Shown: positions 53,329 through 62,732, counted from the first letter of the stretch. The stretch: DNA of 64,000 nucleotides from Polynucleobacter sp. MWH-Svant-W18 (GCF_018687495.1 NZ_CP061293.1:496001-560000), one strand, 5' to 3'. Notes: generated by a model from the sequence alone, not told the origin. Numbers and translations are program-made.

Positions 53329-54016
53329 AGCGACGCTCCGCTACTTGTCGCACTGCGTGAGTAAATAAATTGGCACACAACACAATTCCAAGGAGAACGA
53401 TTCCTAAGGCAAGTGCTAATGGAAGATCCCCCTTGCTAGTCTCTAGTGCAATTGCAGTTGTCATGGTTCTAGTGGAGTGATCAATATTTCCGCCAACGAT
53501 CATGACGGCGCCCACCTCAGAAATTGCTCTTGCAAGTCCAGCAAGGATGGCAATCGTTAGGGAGAAGCGGCAATCCCAAATAAGCCACTTAAATCGTGCA
53601 AGAGCAGGTAATCTGAGGCTCAAGAAGGTATCTCGATGGATTCTCCAAGAATCCTCTAGGATTTGGCGGCTTAGGGCTGCAATTAAGGGGGTTGTGAGCA
53701 GGATTTGGGCGACGATCATGCCCTTCACAGTAAATAGCCATCCCCAGGCTCCTAGGGGCCCTGTGCGAGAGAGTATTAGGTAAACAATGACACCAATGAT
53801 GACGGTGGGAACCCCCATGAGGGTATTGAGGACCACAATAATCCATCGTTTGCCACTAAATTCTTCGGTCGCCAAGAGGGCGCCAATGGGCAGACCAAGG
53901 AATGTGCCAATCAATAAGGCAGTCAAGCTAACCTGTAGGGAAACCAAGACGATGCCCAATACTCCAGCATTTAAATTGGCAAGTAAGTTCAAGGCGTCTT
54001 GAAAAGCGGTCAACAT
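53321..54016 (-). CDS. tupB: Tungstate-type ABC transporter permease
   Basis: The 231-residue permease has about six helices and the Tup/Wtp-type features GLPIGALLATEEFSGKR, NTLMGVPTVIIGVIVYLILSR and the EAA-like coupling loop (RLPALARFKWLIWDCR). SEVGAVMIVGGNI is characteristic of tungstate permeases. No TupA-like binding-protein gene is found on either side; the upstream neighbour is an unrelated gene in the opposite direction. Confidence 0.83.
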   Translation of the reverse strand: MLTAFQDALNLLANLNAGVLGIVLVSLQVSLTALLIGTFLGLPIGALLATEEFSGKRWIIVVLNTLMGVPTVIIGVIVYLILSRTGPLGAWGWLFTVKGMIVAQILLTTPLIAALSRQILEDSWRIHRDTFLSLRLPALARFKWLIWDCRFSLTIAILAGLARAISEVGAVMIVGGNIDHSTRTMTTAIALETSKGDLPLALALGIVLLGIVLCANLFTHAVRQVAERRYG

Positions 54017-54083
54017 GCGCTTGATTCTATCAAGTCAATGGCAAAATGGCTCTAATGAGATTTTTAGGCGTATTTTCCGACTA

Positions 54084-54284
54084 ATGGCTGAAGTAGTTTG
54101 CCTCTGTAATGAGGTCCTCGATGTTGACTTGCGAGAGTATCTCGACACCCATCCCATCGACTCGATAGAAGAGTTACGGGAGCAAGCATCTATTTGCAAT
54201 AAATGCATGCAATGCCAGGATTTGGTTGAGGGTGAAATCTATCTGGCACGTGTCCGGCGACAACGAGCAGCAGGACAGTTCTAA
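54084..54284 (+). CDS. BFD-like [2Fe-2S]-binding protein
   Basis: The 66-residue protein (start MAEVVCLCNEVLD) has Cys in the C-x-C ... C-x2-C arrangement (CLCN and CNKCMQC) of bacterioferritin-associated-ferredoxin domains. Its role may be electron delivery to a ferritin or an assembly function. An earlier in-frame start at 54015 would add 23 residues and overlap the tupB start. It overlaps the next gene by one base (TAATG). Confidence 0.78.
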   Translation: MAEVVCLCNEVLDVDLREYLDTHPIDSIEELREQASICNKCMQCQDLVEGEIYLARVRRQRAAGQF

Positions 54285-55036
54285 TGATGGAATATAGCGG
54301 CACTCGCTTTACGGTGATGAGTATGAATGTGCATAAGGGCGTATCTGCCCTGCACAGACATTCGACCATATATCAATTGCGCCAAAAAATGCGCAATCAC
54401 TACCCAGATCTCCTTTTTCTTCAAGAGTTGCAGCAAGAACATCGTGGCCGAGTGCGGCGCTATGGCCAATGGCCTATGACAGAGTTAACCCATTTTCTTT
54501 CTGAAGATTTTTGGCATGACTGGCACTATGGAAAAAATATGGAGTATCCAGAGGGTCATCATGGCAATGCAATTCTTTCAAAGTATGCATTGCACAAGGG
54601 CTTGAATTACGACATCTCTGCATATCGATTTGAGAGGCGGGGATTGCTACACAGTGTGACCCAGTTCAATGGTATGGATCAGCCAATACATTGCTTTTGC
54701 GTTCATCTTGCTTTATTTGAGCGGGGGAGAGAGCGCCAGCTAGAGCAAATTATTGGATATATTGAAGCATTGGCTCAAAATGGACCAACCATTGTGGCTG
54801 GTGACTTTAATGATTGGCGTAATCGAGTGAGCGCCCCAATGAAGGCGGCCGGTTTTGATGAGGTCTTTGAGGCATTAACTGGCGCGCCAGCGAAAACGTT
54901 TCCAAGCATGAAACCGATTCTAGCGATGGACCGAATTTATGTGCGCGGTTTAAAAATTCACTCTGCCCAAATTTTGCATGAGTGGATGCAATTATCAGAT
55001 CATTTAGGCATTACTGCGGAACTGGAAATCGAATGA
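54284..55036 (+). CDS. Endonuclease/exonuclease/phosphatase-family hydrolase
   Basis: The 250-residue protein has the metal-dependent phosphodiesterase fold: MSMNVHKG, LFLQELQQEHR, FCVHLALFERGRERQ, VAGDFNDWRN and SDHLGITAELEI, with the usual Asn, Glu, His, Asp and His active-site residues. It overlaps the cardiolipin synthase gene by four bases, a pairing often seen in proteobacteria and possibly concerned with phospholipid turnover. Confidence 0.87.
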   Translation: MMEYSGTRFTVMSMNVHKGVSALHRHSTIYQLRQKMRNHYPDLLFLQELQQEHRGRVRRYGQWPMTELTHFLSEDFWHDWHYGKNMEYPEGHHGNAILSKYALHKGLNYDISAYRFERRGLLHSVTQFNGMDQPIHCFCVHLALFERGRERQLEQIIGYIEALAQNGPTIVAGDFNDWRNRVSAPMKAAGFDEVFEALTGAPAKTFPSMKPILAMDRIYVRGLKIHSAQILHEWMQLSDHLGITAELEIE

Positions 55037-56511
55037 ACAATTTATTAATCGCTTTACTACCTTCAGCACTGCAGTTGAATTTAGATTTCATACTGTTCAT
55101 CCATTTTATTTTAGTCACCATATTTATTGGTGTGATTATTTCCGTGCGCAGACCGGTGGGTGTGGCATTTGCCTGGATTTTTATTGTCGTGACATTCCCA
55201 GTGTTGGGTATTAGTCTATACATACTCATAGGTGATCGTCCAGTAGGGCGTAGTCTTACTCGAAAAATCAAGCGAATGAATCATGAATACGCTCAGATCA
55301 CTGAAGAGATGCGACAGGCCTATGCAGGCGATCGAGAGCAGTTGCCGCCAGAGAGTAGGGCCATTAGTCTCCTAGCAGAATCAAAAAACGGTACTCCAGT
55401 CGTTGCTGGAAATCTACTGGAGCTGCATACCGATTCATTAAAAATATTGCAGTGCTTTATTGATGAGATCAATCAAGCCCAAAAAAGTTTGTATCTAGAG
55501 TTCTATATTTGGGCTTTAGGAGGCGACGCCGATCTGGTTGGAGAGGCATTAATTGCTGCCGCAAAACGGGGCGTAGTTTGCAAGGTACTACTGGATTCAT
55601 TGGGTAGTAAAGATTGGTTCAAGTCAAAATGGCCAGCCCGTTTTCGTAATGCCGGAATTCAGGTTACTGAGGCAATGCCTATTCAGGTTGGACGCTTCCA
55701 GTTTCGCCGTGCTGACTTGCGTTTGCATCGGAAGATTTTTGTAGTGGATGGCGCCATTGTTTGGACTGGCAGTATGAATATGGTGGATCCACGAACATTT
55801 AAGCAAGATTCAGGCGTAGGTAAGTGGGTCGATGCCATGGTGAGGGTCGAGGGGCCGATTGCCTCGCAGTTTGAGCTCACTTTCTCTTTTGACTGGAGCG
55901 TTGATAACCCCAAAGTCACTCACTTTAATGATCGCAATCCACCAGCAACCCCAATTGCAGGCGCAGCAATTGCTCAACAGCTTGCCTCAGGGCCGGTTTA
56001 TCGTGACGATATTTTGTATCAGGTAATGCTATCGGCCATTATTGATGCCCGGGAAGAGTTAATTATCACAACACCGTATTTCGGCCCCGATGATGGTTTG
56101 TTGCAGGCCATGATGGCCTCTGCAAGACGGGGCGTCAAAGTGACTCTCATCGTGCCAAAACTCAATGACTCCACCTTGGTTGCTTGGAGCAGTAAAAGCT
56201 ACTACGCTGATCTGATGGATTCAGGAGTGAGGATTGCTGAATTTCATGGTGGATTACTGCATACGAAGAGCTTGCTGGTAGATAAAAAAGGAGCTATCTT
56301 TGGATCCGTTAATTTTGATCAACGCAGTCTACGTTTGAACTTTGAGATTAGCCTCATGGTATACAACGTAGATTTTTGTACCAAGCTTGAGAAATTAATT
56401 GAATCCTATCTAGCCCAATCAGATTATGTAGACCCAATTCAATGGGCTAAGCGACCACGCTGGATGCACTATTTAGAAAATGCAGCCCACTTAAGCTCGC
56501 CACTACTCTAA
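55033..56511 (+). CDS. Cardiolipin synthase (phospholipase D family)
   Basis: The 492-residue protein (start MNNLLIALLPSALQLNL) has two N-terminal membrane helices and two HKD catalytic motifs, LHRKIFVVDGAIVWTGSMN and LHTKSLLVDKKGAIFGSVN. It joins two phosphatidylglycerols (or PE and PG) to cardiolipin. An ORF start at 54982 is possible, but the ATG overlapping the previous stop is preferred. Its end overlaps the convergent CoA-transferase gene by four bases. Confidence 0.9.
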   Translation: MNNLLIALLPSALQLNLDFILFIHFILVTIFIGVIISVRRPVGVAFAWIFIVVTFPVLGISLYILIGDRPVGRSLTRKIKRMNHEYAQITEEMRQAYAGDREQLPPESRAISLLAESKNGTPVVAGNLLELHTDSLKILQCFIDEINQAQKSLYLEFYIWALGGDADLVGEALIAAAKRGVVCKVLLDSLGSKDWFKSKWPARFRNAGIQVTEAMPIQVGRFQFRRADLRLHRKIFVVDGAIVWTGSMNMVDPRTFKQDSGVGKWVDAMVRVEGPIASQFELTFSFDWSVDNPKVTHFNDRNPPATPIAGAAIAQQLASGPVYRDDILYQVMLSAIIDAREELIITTPYFGPDDGLLQAMMASARRGVKVTLIVPKLNDSTLVAWSSKSYYADLMDSGVRIAEFHGGLLHTKSLLVDKKGAIFGSVNFDQRSLRLNFEISLMVYNVDFCTKLEKLIESYLAQSDYVDPIQWAKRPRWMHYLENAAHLSSPLL

Positions 56512-57692
56512 ATTGCGCCACTTGCGCGCATGGTGGCAATATCAGAGTCGGCTAAACCCAGTTCTTTCAGAATGGCATCAGTGTGCTGACCTACAGCGGG
56601 TATGGGATCCATACGATAGTCGTAACTATCGTTTAATCCTGGAGGCAATAGGGCGGCAATGGGACCATTGGGAGTGGCTACCTCTGTAAATCGCTCACGC
56701 GCCTTCAGTTGCTCATGTTTCCACAAGCCTTCCATGTCATTCAGATGCGCATTCGCAATTTGCGCTTGATCTAATCTGGCGATGAGTTGTTCGGAAGTGA
56801 GCTTACTAAAGCAGGCATCAATAATTTGCAAGAGTTCCGCCCGTTTTTCATTGCGCTTAAAGTTTCTGTCAAAGCGTTTATCTTTTGCAAGCGCTACATT
56901 CTCTAATACGATCTCACAAAACTGCACCCACTCACGTTCATTTTGTAAACCCAACATCACCGTCTTCCCATCGCCCGCCTTAAAGGGGCCGTAAGGATAA
57001 ATAGTGGCATGCGACGCCCCATTTCTGGGAGGTGGGTTTGCACCTTGATAGGCGTAGTAGAGCGGAAAGCTCATCCACTCACTCAGCGATTCCAACATCG
57101 AGATATCAATCACGCTGCCCTTGCCGGTTTTGCCTCTTTGCAATAACGCAGCCAGAATATTGGTATAGGCATACATACCCGCAGCGATATCTGCGATGGA
57201 GTTACCGGCTTTACTGGGGGTTTCTGGAGTGCCAGTCACAGATAAAAAGCCTGCCTCGCTCTGAATTAATAGATCGTAGGCCTTTTTATCGCGATAAGGA
57301 CCATTGTTGCCGTATCCAGAGATGTCACACAAAATAAGCCCTGGGTTATCTTGATGTAATGCCTCTGGAGTCAGCCCCATTCGTGCTGCTGCACCGGGCG
57401 CTAGGTTTTGTACCAAAACATCTGCAGTTTTAAGCAGTTTCTTGAGGGCAGCAATGGCTGGAGCTTGCTTTAAGTCCAGAGTGAGACTTTCTTTAGAGCG
57501 ATTGACCCAAACAAAGTGAGAAGAGAGTCCCTCTACTTGCGTGTCATAGCCTCTGGCAAAGTCACCACCACCAGGGCGCTCTACTTTAATAACACGTGCA
57601 CCTAAGTCAGCCAGTTGGCGAGTACAAAAAGGCGCGGCAATCGCATGCTCCAGCGAAACAACGGTAATGCCATCTAATGGACGAATGCTCAT
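56508..57692 (-). CDS. CaiB/BaiF-type (family III) CoA-transferase
   Basis: The 394-residue protein has the family III start LDGITVVSLEHAIAAPFCTRQLADLGARVIKVERP and the catalytic-Asp region NSIADIAAGMYAYTNILAAL. It moves CoA between carboxylic acids without a covalent thioester intermediate of family I type. It follows an acyl-CoA dehydrogenase gene in the same direction with a 9-base gap, so they probably act together on an acyl-CoA of unknown kind. Confidence 0.9.
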   Translation of the reverse strand: MSIRPLDGITVVSLEHAIAAPFCTRQLADLGARVIKVERPGGGDFARGYDTQVEGLSSHFVWVNRSKESLTLDLKQAPAIAALKKLLKTADVLVQNLAPGAAARMGLTPEALHQDNPGLILCDISGYGNNGPYRDKKAYDLLIQSEAGFLSVTGTPETPSKAGNSIADIAAGMYAYTNILAALLQRGKTGKGSVIDISMLESLSEWMSFPLYYAYQGANPPPRNGASHATIYPYGPFKAGDGKTVMLGLQNEREWVQFCEIVLENVALAKDKRFDRNFKRNEKRAELLQIIDACFSKLTSEQLIARLDQAQIANAHLNDMEGLWKHEQLKARERFTEVATPNGPIAALLPPGLNDSYDYRMDPIPAVGQHTDAILKELGLADSDIATMRASGAI

Positions 57693-57701
57693 GGGGATGT
57701 A

Positions 57702-58871
57702 CTAGAAGGATCTTGGTAAGCCAAGTACATGCTCAGCAATGTATGAATAGATCAAGTTGGTGGAAATCGGAGCCACTTGATACAAGCGTGTTTCTCTAAA
57801 CTTGCGTTCAACATCATATTCATTTGCGAATCCAAACCCACCATGTGTTTGTAGGCAAACGTTTGCCGCTTCCCAGGAGGCTTTAGCAGCCAAGTATTTC
57901 GCCATATTAGCCTCGGGACCGCAGGGGAGATGTTGATCAAAGAGTTCGCAAGCTTTAAAACGCATGAGATTTGCCGCTTCCGTTTCAATATAGCTATCGG
58001 CAATCGGAAATTGAATCCCTTGATTCTTGCCAATAGGACGATCAAACACCACGCGGTCATTAGCGTAGCGCCGGGCACGATCGATAAACCAATAGGCATC
58101 CCCAATGCATTCTGCGGCAATCAATACCCGTTCTGCATTGAGCCCATCAAGAATGTATTTGAATCCCTGACCCTCAGTGCCAATTAAGTTTTCTGCTGGA
58201 ATCTCTAGATGATCAAAAAACACTTCATTGGTTTCGTGATTCACCATATTGGCGATGGGTCGAACTTCCATCCCTTTACCAATCGCATCTGCGAGATTGA
58301 CGATAAAGATCGACATGCCTTCAGACTTGCGATTCACTTCATTGATCGGCGTGGTGCGAGCCAATAAAATCATCAGATCAGAATGTTGAATACGAGAGAT
58401 CCAAACTTTCTGACCATTCACAATGTACTTGTCACCTTGTTTGACTGCTGTCGTTTTTAGCTTAGTGGTATCTGTTCCGGTAGAGGGCTCAGTAACCGCC
58501 ATACTTTGTAGTCGTAATTCACCGCTGGCAATTTTCGGGAGGTACATTGTTTTCTGTGCCTCAGAACCATGACGCAGTAATGTCCCCATGTTGTACATCT
58601 GCCCATGGCAGGAACCAGAATTACCACCGGAGAAATTAATCTCCTCCATGATCACGGAGGCTTCCGCTAAGCCTAACCCTGAACCACCATATTCCTCTGG
58701 AATTAAAGCAGCTAACCAGCCCGCTTCAGTCATGGCATTCACAAACGCTTCAGGGTAAGCCCGCTCATAATCAATTTTTTGCCAGTAGGCAGAATCAAAA
58801 TGGCTGAAGAGGTCTCGCAAGGCCTCACGCATATCCTGATATTGGTCAGGCTTGGGAATGGGGTGATTCAT
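57702..58871 (-). CDS. Acyl-CoA dehydrogenase
   Basis: The 389-residue FAD enzyme has AVTEPSTGTDTTKLKTTA, the flavin-binding INGQKVWISRIQHSDLMILLAR region and the C-terminal QTHGGFGFANEYDVERKFRETRLYQVAPISTNL. Probably the oxidising step of an acyl-CoA pathway with the adjoining CoA-transferase. Chain length or substrate cannot be told. Confidence 0.92.
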   Translation of the reverse strand: MNHPIPKPDQYQDMREALRDLFSHFDSAYWQKIDYERAYPEAFVNAMTEAGWLAALIPEEYGGSGLGLAEASVIMEEINFSGGNSGSCHGQMYNMGTLLRHGSEAQKTMYLPKIASGELRLQSMAVTEPSTGTDTTKLKTTAVKQGDKYIVNGQKVWISRIQHSDLMILLARTTPINEVNRKSEGMSIFIVNLADAIGKGMEVRPIANMVNHETNEVFFDHLEIPAENLIGTEGQGFKYILDGLNAERVLIAAECIGDAYWFIDRARRYANDRVVFDRPIGKNQGIQFPIADSYIETEAANLMRFKACELFDQHLPCGPEANMAKYLAAKASWEAANVCLQTHGGFGFANEYDVERKFRETRLYQVAPISTNLIYSYIAEHVLGLPRSF

Positions 58872-58993
58872 GACAGTCTCGATTAATAGTGATCTTCTTA
58901 TTTGGATACTAGTTTAAGCAAGAATGGAAATTTCTGGAAAATAGGCAAAATAGGGTGAAAATAGGCTACACACTAGCTCAGATCGATATTGAC

Positions 58994-59077
58994 ATGCAAA
59001 GCAATCACCAGGCCATCTCCATCAACCTTCTTCAAGCCCAGCTCACCAATTTGCAACAATTTGGAGCGCTGGTTTAA
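58994..59077 (+). CDS. Possible 27-residue leader peptide before yqaA-like gene
   Basis: A short frame, MQSNHQAISINLLQAQLTNL and seven more residues, ends in a TAA that overlaps the next ATG (TAATG). This is suitable for translational coupling, but no ribosome site is evident. It may be chance. Confidence 0.25.
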   Translation: MQSNHQAISINLLQAQLTNLQQFGALV

Positions 59078-59580
59078 TGGACCAAGCACTTCATCACTTT
59101 TTTGGGTGGTTCGGCTTACCTTCCGTTGGGTTACCGGCAGTTTTTATTAGCGCCTTTGCTTCTGCAACTTTGCTACCAGTGGGTTCAGAGCCCATCCTGT
59201 TTGGATATATCTCGATTAATCCGCAGATGTATTGGGCGGCTATCTTGCTTGCTACGGTTGGCAATACTTTGGGTGGAATGTTGGATTGGTGGTTGGGGTT
59301 TGTTGCTAGCAAGAAAATTCAGGCTATTAAAGTAAGTACCGAAGGGCGTCTACGTTTTTGGCTAAAAGAATGGGGGCCAAAGCTATTACTGCTATCTTGG
59401 CTACCTGGCTTTGGTGATCCTTTGTGCGTAGCCGCAGGCTGGCTTGGCCTAGCTTGGTTCCCCTGCATGATTTACATGTTTATTGGTAAATTACTGCGCT
59501 ATTTGACAATGACGTGGCTCCTCACTTTAGTGCCTGACAGTGTTTGGCATCAATTGGGGCGCTGGTTACATTTGATCTAA
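59077..59580 (+). CDS. YqaA-like small DedA/SNARE-associated membrane protein
   Basis: The 167-residue protein has about four hydrophobic segments and landmarks FISAFASATLLPVGSEPIL, GNTLGGMLDWWLGF and LSWLPGFGDPLCVAAGWLG, as in YqaA-type DedA-superfamily members. DedA proteins are linked to lipid scrambling and membrane homeostasis. The gene is preceded by a 205-base gap that also holds the promoter of the divergent acyl-CoA dehydrogenase. Confidence 0.83.
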   Translation: MDQALHHFFGWFGLPSVGLPAVFISAFASATLLPVGSEPILFGYISINPQMYWAAILLATVGNTLGGMLDWWLGFVASKKIQAIKVSTEGRLRFWLKEWGPKLLLLSWLPGFGDPLCVAAGWLGLAWFPCMIYMFIGKLLRYLTMTWLLTLVPDSVWHQLGRWLHLI

Positions 59581-59634
59581 ATACATTCGTTGTATGCTAC
59601 GTTTTTTATTCCCTAACATGGCGAGACTATTGAT

Positions 59635-60411
59635 ATGACTTATTTAAAAGGCAAAACAGCTTTGGTAACTGGATCCACGAGTGGTATTGGTTTGGGTATG
59701 GCAATTGCTTTGGCTAAACAGGGTGTCAATATTATGGTCAATGGTTTCGGTGAAAAGGATGCAGCCATTGCATCGATCAAGGCACATGGTGTTGAGGTGG
59801 ACTATCACGGTGCAGATATGAGTAAACCTGCGGAGATTGAAGATCTCATCAAGCAAACTGAAAAGCGCTTTGGTTCATTAGATATTTTGGTCAACAATGC
59901 TGGCATTCAGTACACGGCAAACATCGAAGATTTCCCAACAGAAAAATGGGATGCCATTATTGCGATCAACTTGAGCTCAGCATTTCACACGAGTCATCAT
60001 GCGTTACCTGGAATGAAGAAGCGTAACTGGGGTCGTATTATTAACATTGCATCAGTTCATGGCTTAGTAGCTTCCACGCAAAAAGCGGCCTATGTTGCAG
60101 CGAAACACGGTATTGTTGGTTTGACTAAAGTGACTGCATTGGAGAATGCACACACTGGCGTGACCTGTAATGCGATCTGCCCAGGCTGGGTCTTAACGCC
60201 GCTTGTGCAACAGCAAGTAGATGCTCGTGCTGCTCGCGAAGGAATTTCGAATGAAGCTGCTAAGAAAGCACTGGTTTCTGAAAAGCAGCCATCCGGTGAG
60301 TTTGTCACCCCTGAGCAATTGGCTGCTTTAGCAGTATTCCTGTGTGGCCCAGATGCCTCCGAAGTCCGCGGTGTTGCTTGGAATATGGATGGTGGCTGGA
60401 CCGCGCAATAA
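59635..60411 (+). CDS. bdhA: 3-hydroxybutyrate dehydrogenase
   Basis: The 258-residue short-chain dehydrogenase has the NAD-binding TGSTSGIG, NNAGIQ and the catalytic YVAAK motif, and ends WNMDGGWTAQ. The sequence closely follows the family that oxidises 3-hydroxybutyrate to acetoacetate during poly-3-hydroxybutyrate use. No PHB genes are present in the window. Length is typical. Confidence 0.93.
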   Translation: MTYLKGKTALVTGSTSGIGLGMAIALAKQGVNIMVNGFGEKDAAIASIKAHGVEVDYHGADMSKPAEIEDLIKQTEKRFGSLDILVNNAGIQYTANIEDFPTEKWDAIIAINLSSAFHTSHHALPGMKKRNWGRIINIASVHGLVASTQKAAYVAAKHGIVGLTKVTALENAHTGVTCNAICPGWVLTPLVQQQVDARAAREGISNEAAKKALVSEKQPSGEFVTPEQLAALAVFLCGPDASEVRGVAWNMDGGWTAQ

Positions 60412-60518
60412 GAGCTAAAGCGTTGTTTTAAAAGGGATTTCTGAAAATTTGCTGGATGAAACAAATTCACTAGAATCGTTTATAGTTAAACCCATCATCA
60501 CACATTGGAGATTCATTC

Positions 60519-61112
60519 ATGGCATCAATCTTGACCTCTTTGGGACGCACCGTATTGGCTGGTTTTGTGCTTCTCATTCTCATCATCTTCGCTTTAGGTG
60601 GCAACTTTAGTTCTGCTGAATTGCCTTTCATGTTCCGTTGGCTGCACGTGATGTTTGGTGTGATGTGGATTGGCTTGCTCTGGTACTTTAACTTTGTACA
60701 AATTCCTTCTATGCCAAAGATTCCGGATGAGCAAAAGCCTGCGATTGGTAAAGTGATTGCACCAGCAGCCTTGTTCTGGTTCCGTTATGCAGCACTCTTT
60801 ACAGTATTGACTGGTTTGATCCTTGCGGTAGTGAATGGCTATGCTCATCAAGCATTTACATTACAAGCACCATTCCGCGCAATTGGTTTGGGTATGTGGA
60901 TTGCCTTGGTAATGGCTTTCAACGTTTGGTTCATTATTTGGCCAAACCAGAAGCGTGCCCTAGGTATTGTGACTGTTGATGCTGATGTAAAAGCCAAATC
61001 TGCTCGCATTGCTATGCTGACATCCCGCCTCAATACATTGCTCTCTATTCCAATGTTGTTCTTGATGGTTGCTCAATCACACAATACAACTTGGTTTGTG
61101 ATCGTTTCATAA
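60519..61112 (+). CDS. puuD: PuuD-type membrane domain protein (urate hydroxylase-like)
   Basis: The 197-residue protein has about five membrane helices and the PuuD opening LPFMFRWLHVMFGVMWIGLLWYFNFVQIPSMPKIP. In urate-oxidising PuuD this domain is followed by a C-terminal cytochrome c domain, which is absent here. It is thus either a shortened enzyme that uses a separate electron acceptor or a protein with another role. A strong terminator follows. Confidence 0.78.
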   Translation: MASILTSLGRTVLAGFVLLILIIFALGGNFSSAELPFMFRWLHVMFGVMWIGLLWYFNFVQIPSMPKIPDEQKPAIGKVIAPAALFWFRYAALFTVLTGLILAVVNGYAHQAFTLQAPFRAIGLGMWIALVMAFNVWFIIWPNQKRALGIVTVDADVKAKSARIAMLTSRLNTLLSIPMLFLMVAQSHNTTWFVIVS

Positions 61113-61140
61113 TCATTGCCGCGTTTTAAACAAAAGACAC

Positions 61141-61167
61141 AAAAAGGCCCGCAATGCGGGCCTTTTT
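61141..61167. terminator. Intrinsic terminator after puuD
   Basis: The repeat AAAAAGGCCCGC / GCGGGCCTTTTT with a three-base AAT loop is a strong hairpin with A and T tracts on both sides. It lies between the converging puuD-like and rubredoxin reductase genes and should act on both. Confidence 0.92.
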
Positions 61168-61193
61168 GCTTGCTTAAACAAGAATATTGAGCG

Positions 61194-62357
61194 CTACAAA
61201 AGCGGGGGAAGCTCTTTTGTCAGTACTGCGCGTTGTACAGTAGCTGTTCCCATTAAGGCGAATCCTAAGAGCTTGCCATCGACAGACTCAAAACGTGCTT
61301 CAACCCCACCTTCAATTGCGGTCGTAGTCCATTGACCAACAGCGGCTTTGGCCGGGGGTGATACAACAGTGGGAAGGGCAGGGGTCTTTACCATCACTGG
61401 CATTGCTGGATAGCTGACCGGTGTTGGCTGACCAATTAAAGTGGGTGCTAGCGCTCTTGCTGCCTGCATGATGGGCATCACATAAGGAAGTACTAATCCC
61501 TCAACTTCTGCGCAATCGCCTAAGGAGTACACATTACTGGCGCTGGTTTGTAGGTCACGATTGACTTCAATGCCAACACCAGTCTGAATCCCAGCTGCTT
61601 TCGCTAAATCTAATCTAGGCTTTAGGCCAACTGCAGACAGTACAACATCACAAGTAATCGTATGACCATTGGTTAATGTGATTTCCAGTGCAGTGCCATT
61701 CCGATTGACGGTTTGAACGGTTGTCGAGAAGTGCCAGTTCACGCCTGCTTGACCAAGTTTATCTTGCAAGGCTTTAGCGGCAGCCTCTGGTAATAGTCGG
61801 CCTAATACTTGTGGGGCTAAGTCAATCACATCTACTGCGTAAGCACCGAGCACTAAATCATTCGCAAACTCACAGCCTATTAAACCTGCACCCAGAATAG
61901 CGACTTTCTGTTTGCCTGCTATCGCTGTTCGAAACTTTACATAATCTTCCAGGTCATTCACTGTAAGTACTTCATTTACCGCATTTCCTTCCAATGGAAT
62001 CCGAATTTGATCTGCACCTAAAGCCAATACTAATTTTCCATAAGCAATTTCACCCTTGCTAGTTTGAATAACTTGCTTGGCGGTATCTATTGCATTGACT
62101 TCTGTTTCTGAGAGCAGGTCGATTTCTAATTGAGTTGCCATTGCTTCCGCGCTAGTCGAGATTAATTGCGCAGCATCTTTTTTTCCTGCAAGGGCAGTCG
62201 AAAGCATCGGCTTAGAGTAAAAGTATCCTGGCTCGCGAGTAATTAAAGTGATTGGTGCTGATTTATCAAGCTTGCGGATTTCACGAACAAGAGTGTAGCC
62301 AGCTAGACCGCTGCCAATAATGACGATGGCGGAGGATGGATTGGTATGTAGAGTCAA
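61194..62357 (-). CDS. Rubredoxin reductase-like FAD/NAD oxidoreductase
   Basis: The 387-residue flavoprotein has an FAD-binding IIGSGLAGYTLVREIRK, an NAD-binding AILGAGLIGCEFAND and the C-terminal FAD motif YSLGDCAEVEG. It probably passes electrons from NAD(P)H to the rubredoxin encoded 54 bases upstream. The start is TTG at 62357; I see no ATG that would keep the FAD motif. Confidence 0.85.
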   Translation of the reverse strand: MTLHTNPSSAIVIIGSGLAGYTLVREIRKLDKSAPITLITREPGYFYSKPMLSTALAGKKDAAQLISTSAEAMATQLEIDLLSETEVNAIDTAKQVIQTSKGEIAYGKLVLALGADQIRIPLEGNAVNEVLTVNDLEDYVKFRTAIAGKQKVAILGAGLIGCEFANDLVLGAYAVDVIDLAPQVLGRLLPEAAAKALQDKLGQAGVNWHFSTTVQTVNRNGTALEITLTNGHTITCDVVLSAVGLKPRLDLAKAAGIQTGVGIEVNRDLQTSASNVYSLGDCAEVEGLVLPYVMPIMQAARALAPTLIGQPTPVSYPAMPVMVKTPALPTVVSPPAKAAVGQWTTTAIEGGVEARFESVDGKLLGFALMGTATVQRAVLTKELPPLL

Positions 62358-62411
62358 GGAGGGATCCCGTAGTAAGACTACTAAAAATGAAGATGGCTAA
62401 AAGCGAAAGTA

Positions 62412-62579
62412 TTAGCTTACCTGAACCATTTCAAAGTCAGATTTGGACACGCCACAATCAGGGCACTCCCAGCTCTCTGGAATGGCCGCCCAGGGGGTAC
62501 CAGGGGCGATGCCGTCATCAGGTAGTCCCTGAGCCTCGTCATAGATGAAACCGCATACGATGCATTGCCAAATTTTCAT
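62412..62579 (-). CDS. rubA: Rubredoxin
   Basis: A 55-residue protein with both iron-binding knuckles, [10 protein letters not shown] and [12 protein letters not shown], and the [10 protein letters not shown] stretch between them. It is an electron carrier, here directly followed by a rubredoxin reductase-like gene. Typical partners are alkane hydroxylases and peroxide or oxygen defence enzymes; none is visible nearby. Confidence 0.93.
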   Translation of the reverse strand: MKIWQCIVCGFIYDEAQGLPDDGIAPGTPWAAIPESWECPDCGVSKSDFEMVQVS

Positions 62580-62732
62580 ATTGGATCCTTATTATCAATC
62601 TTTTAATTTTAAATTTATTCTCAGTTTTTTTCTTGCGAGGGTAGATTTCTCATCATCAGCAAAATTACCTAATTCTTGTTACAGTAAGCCTCCCATATCC
62701 TTAATAACTACTTTCCAAATAAAGGTCTTTCA

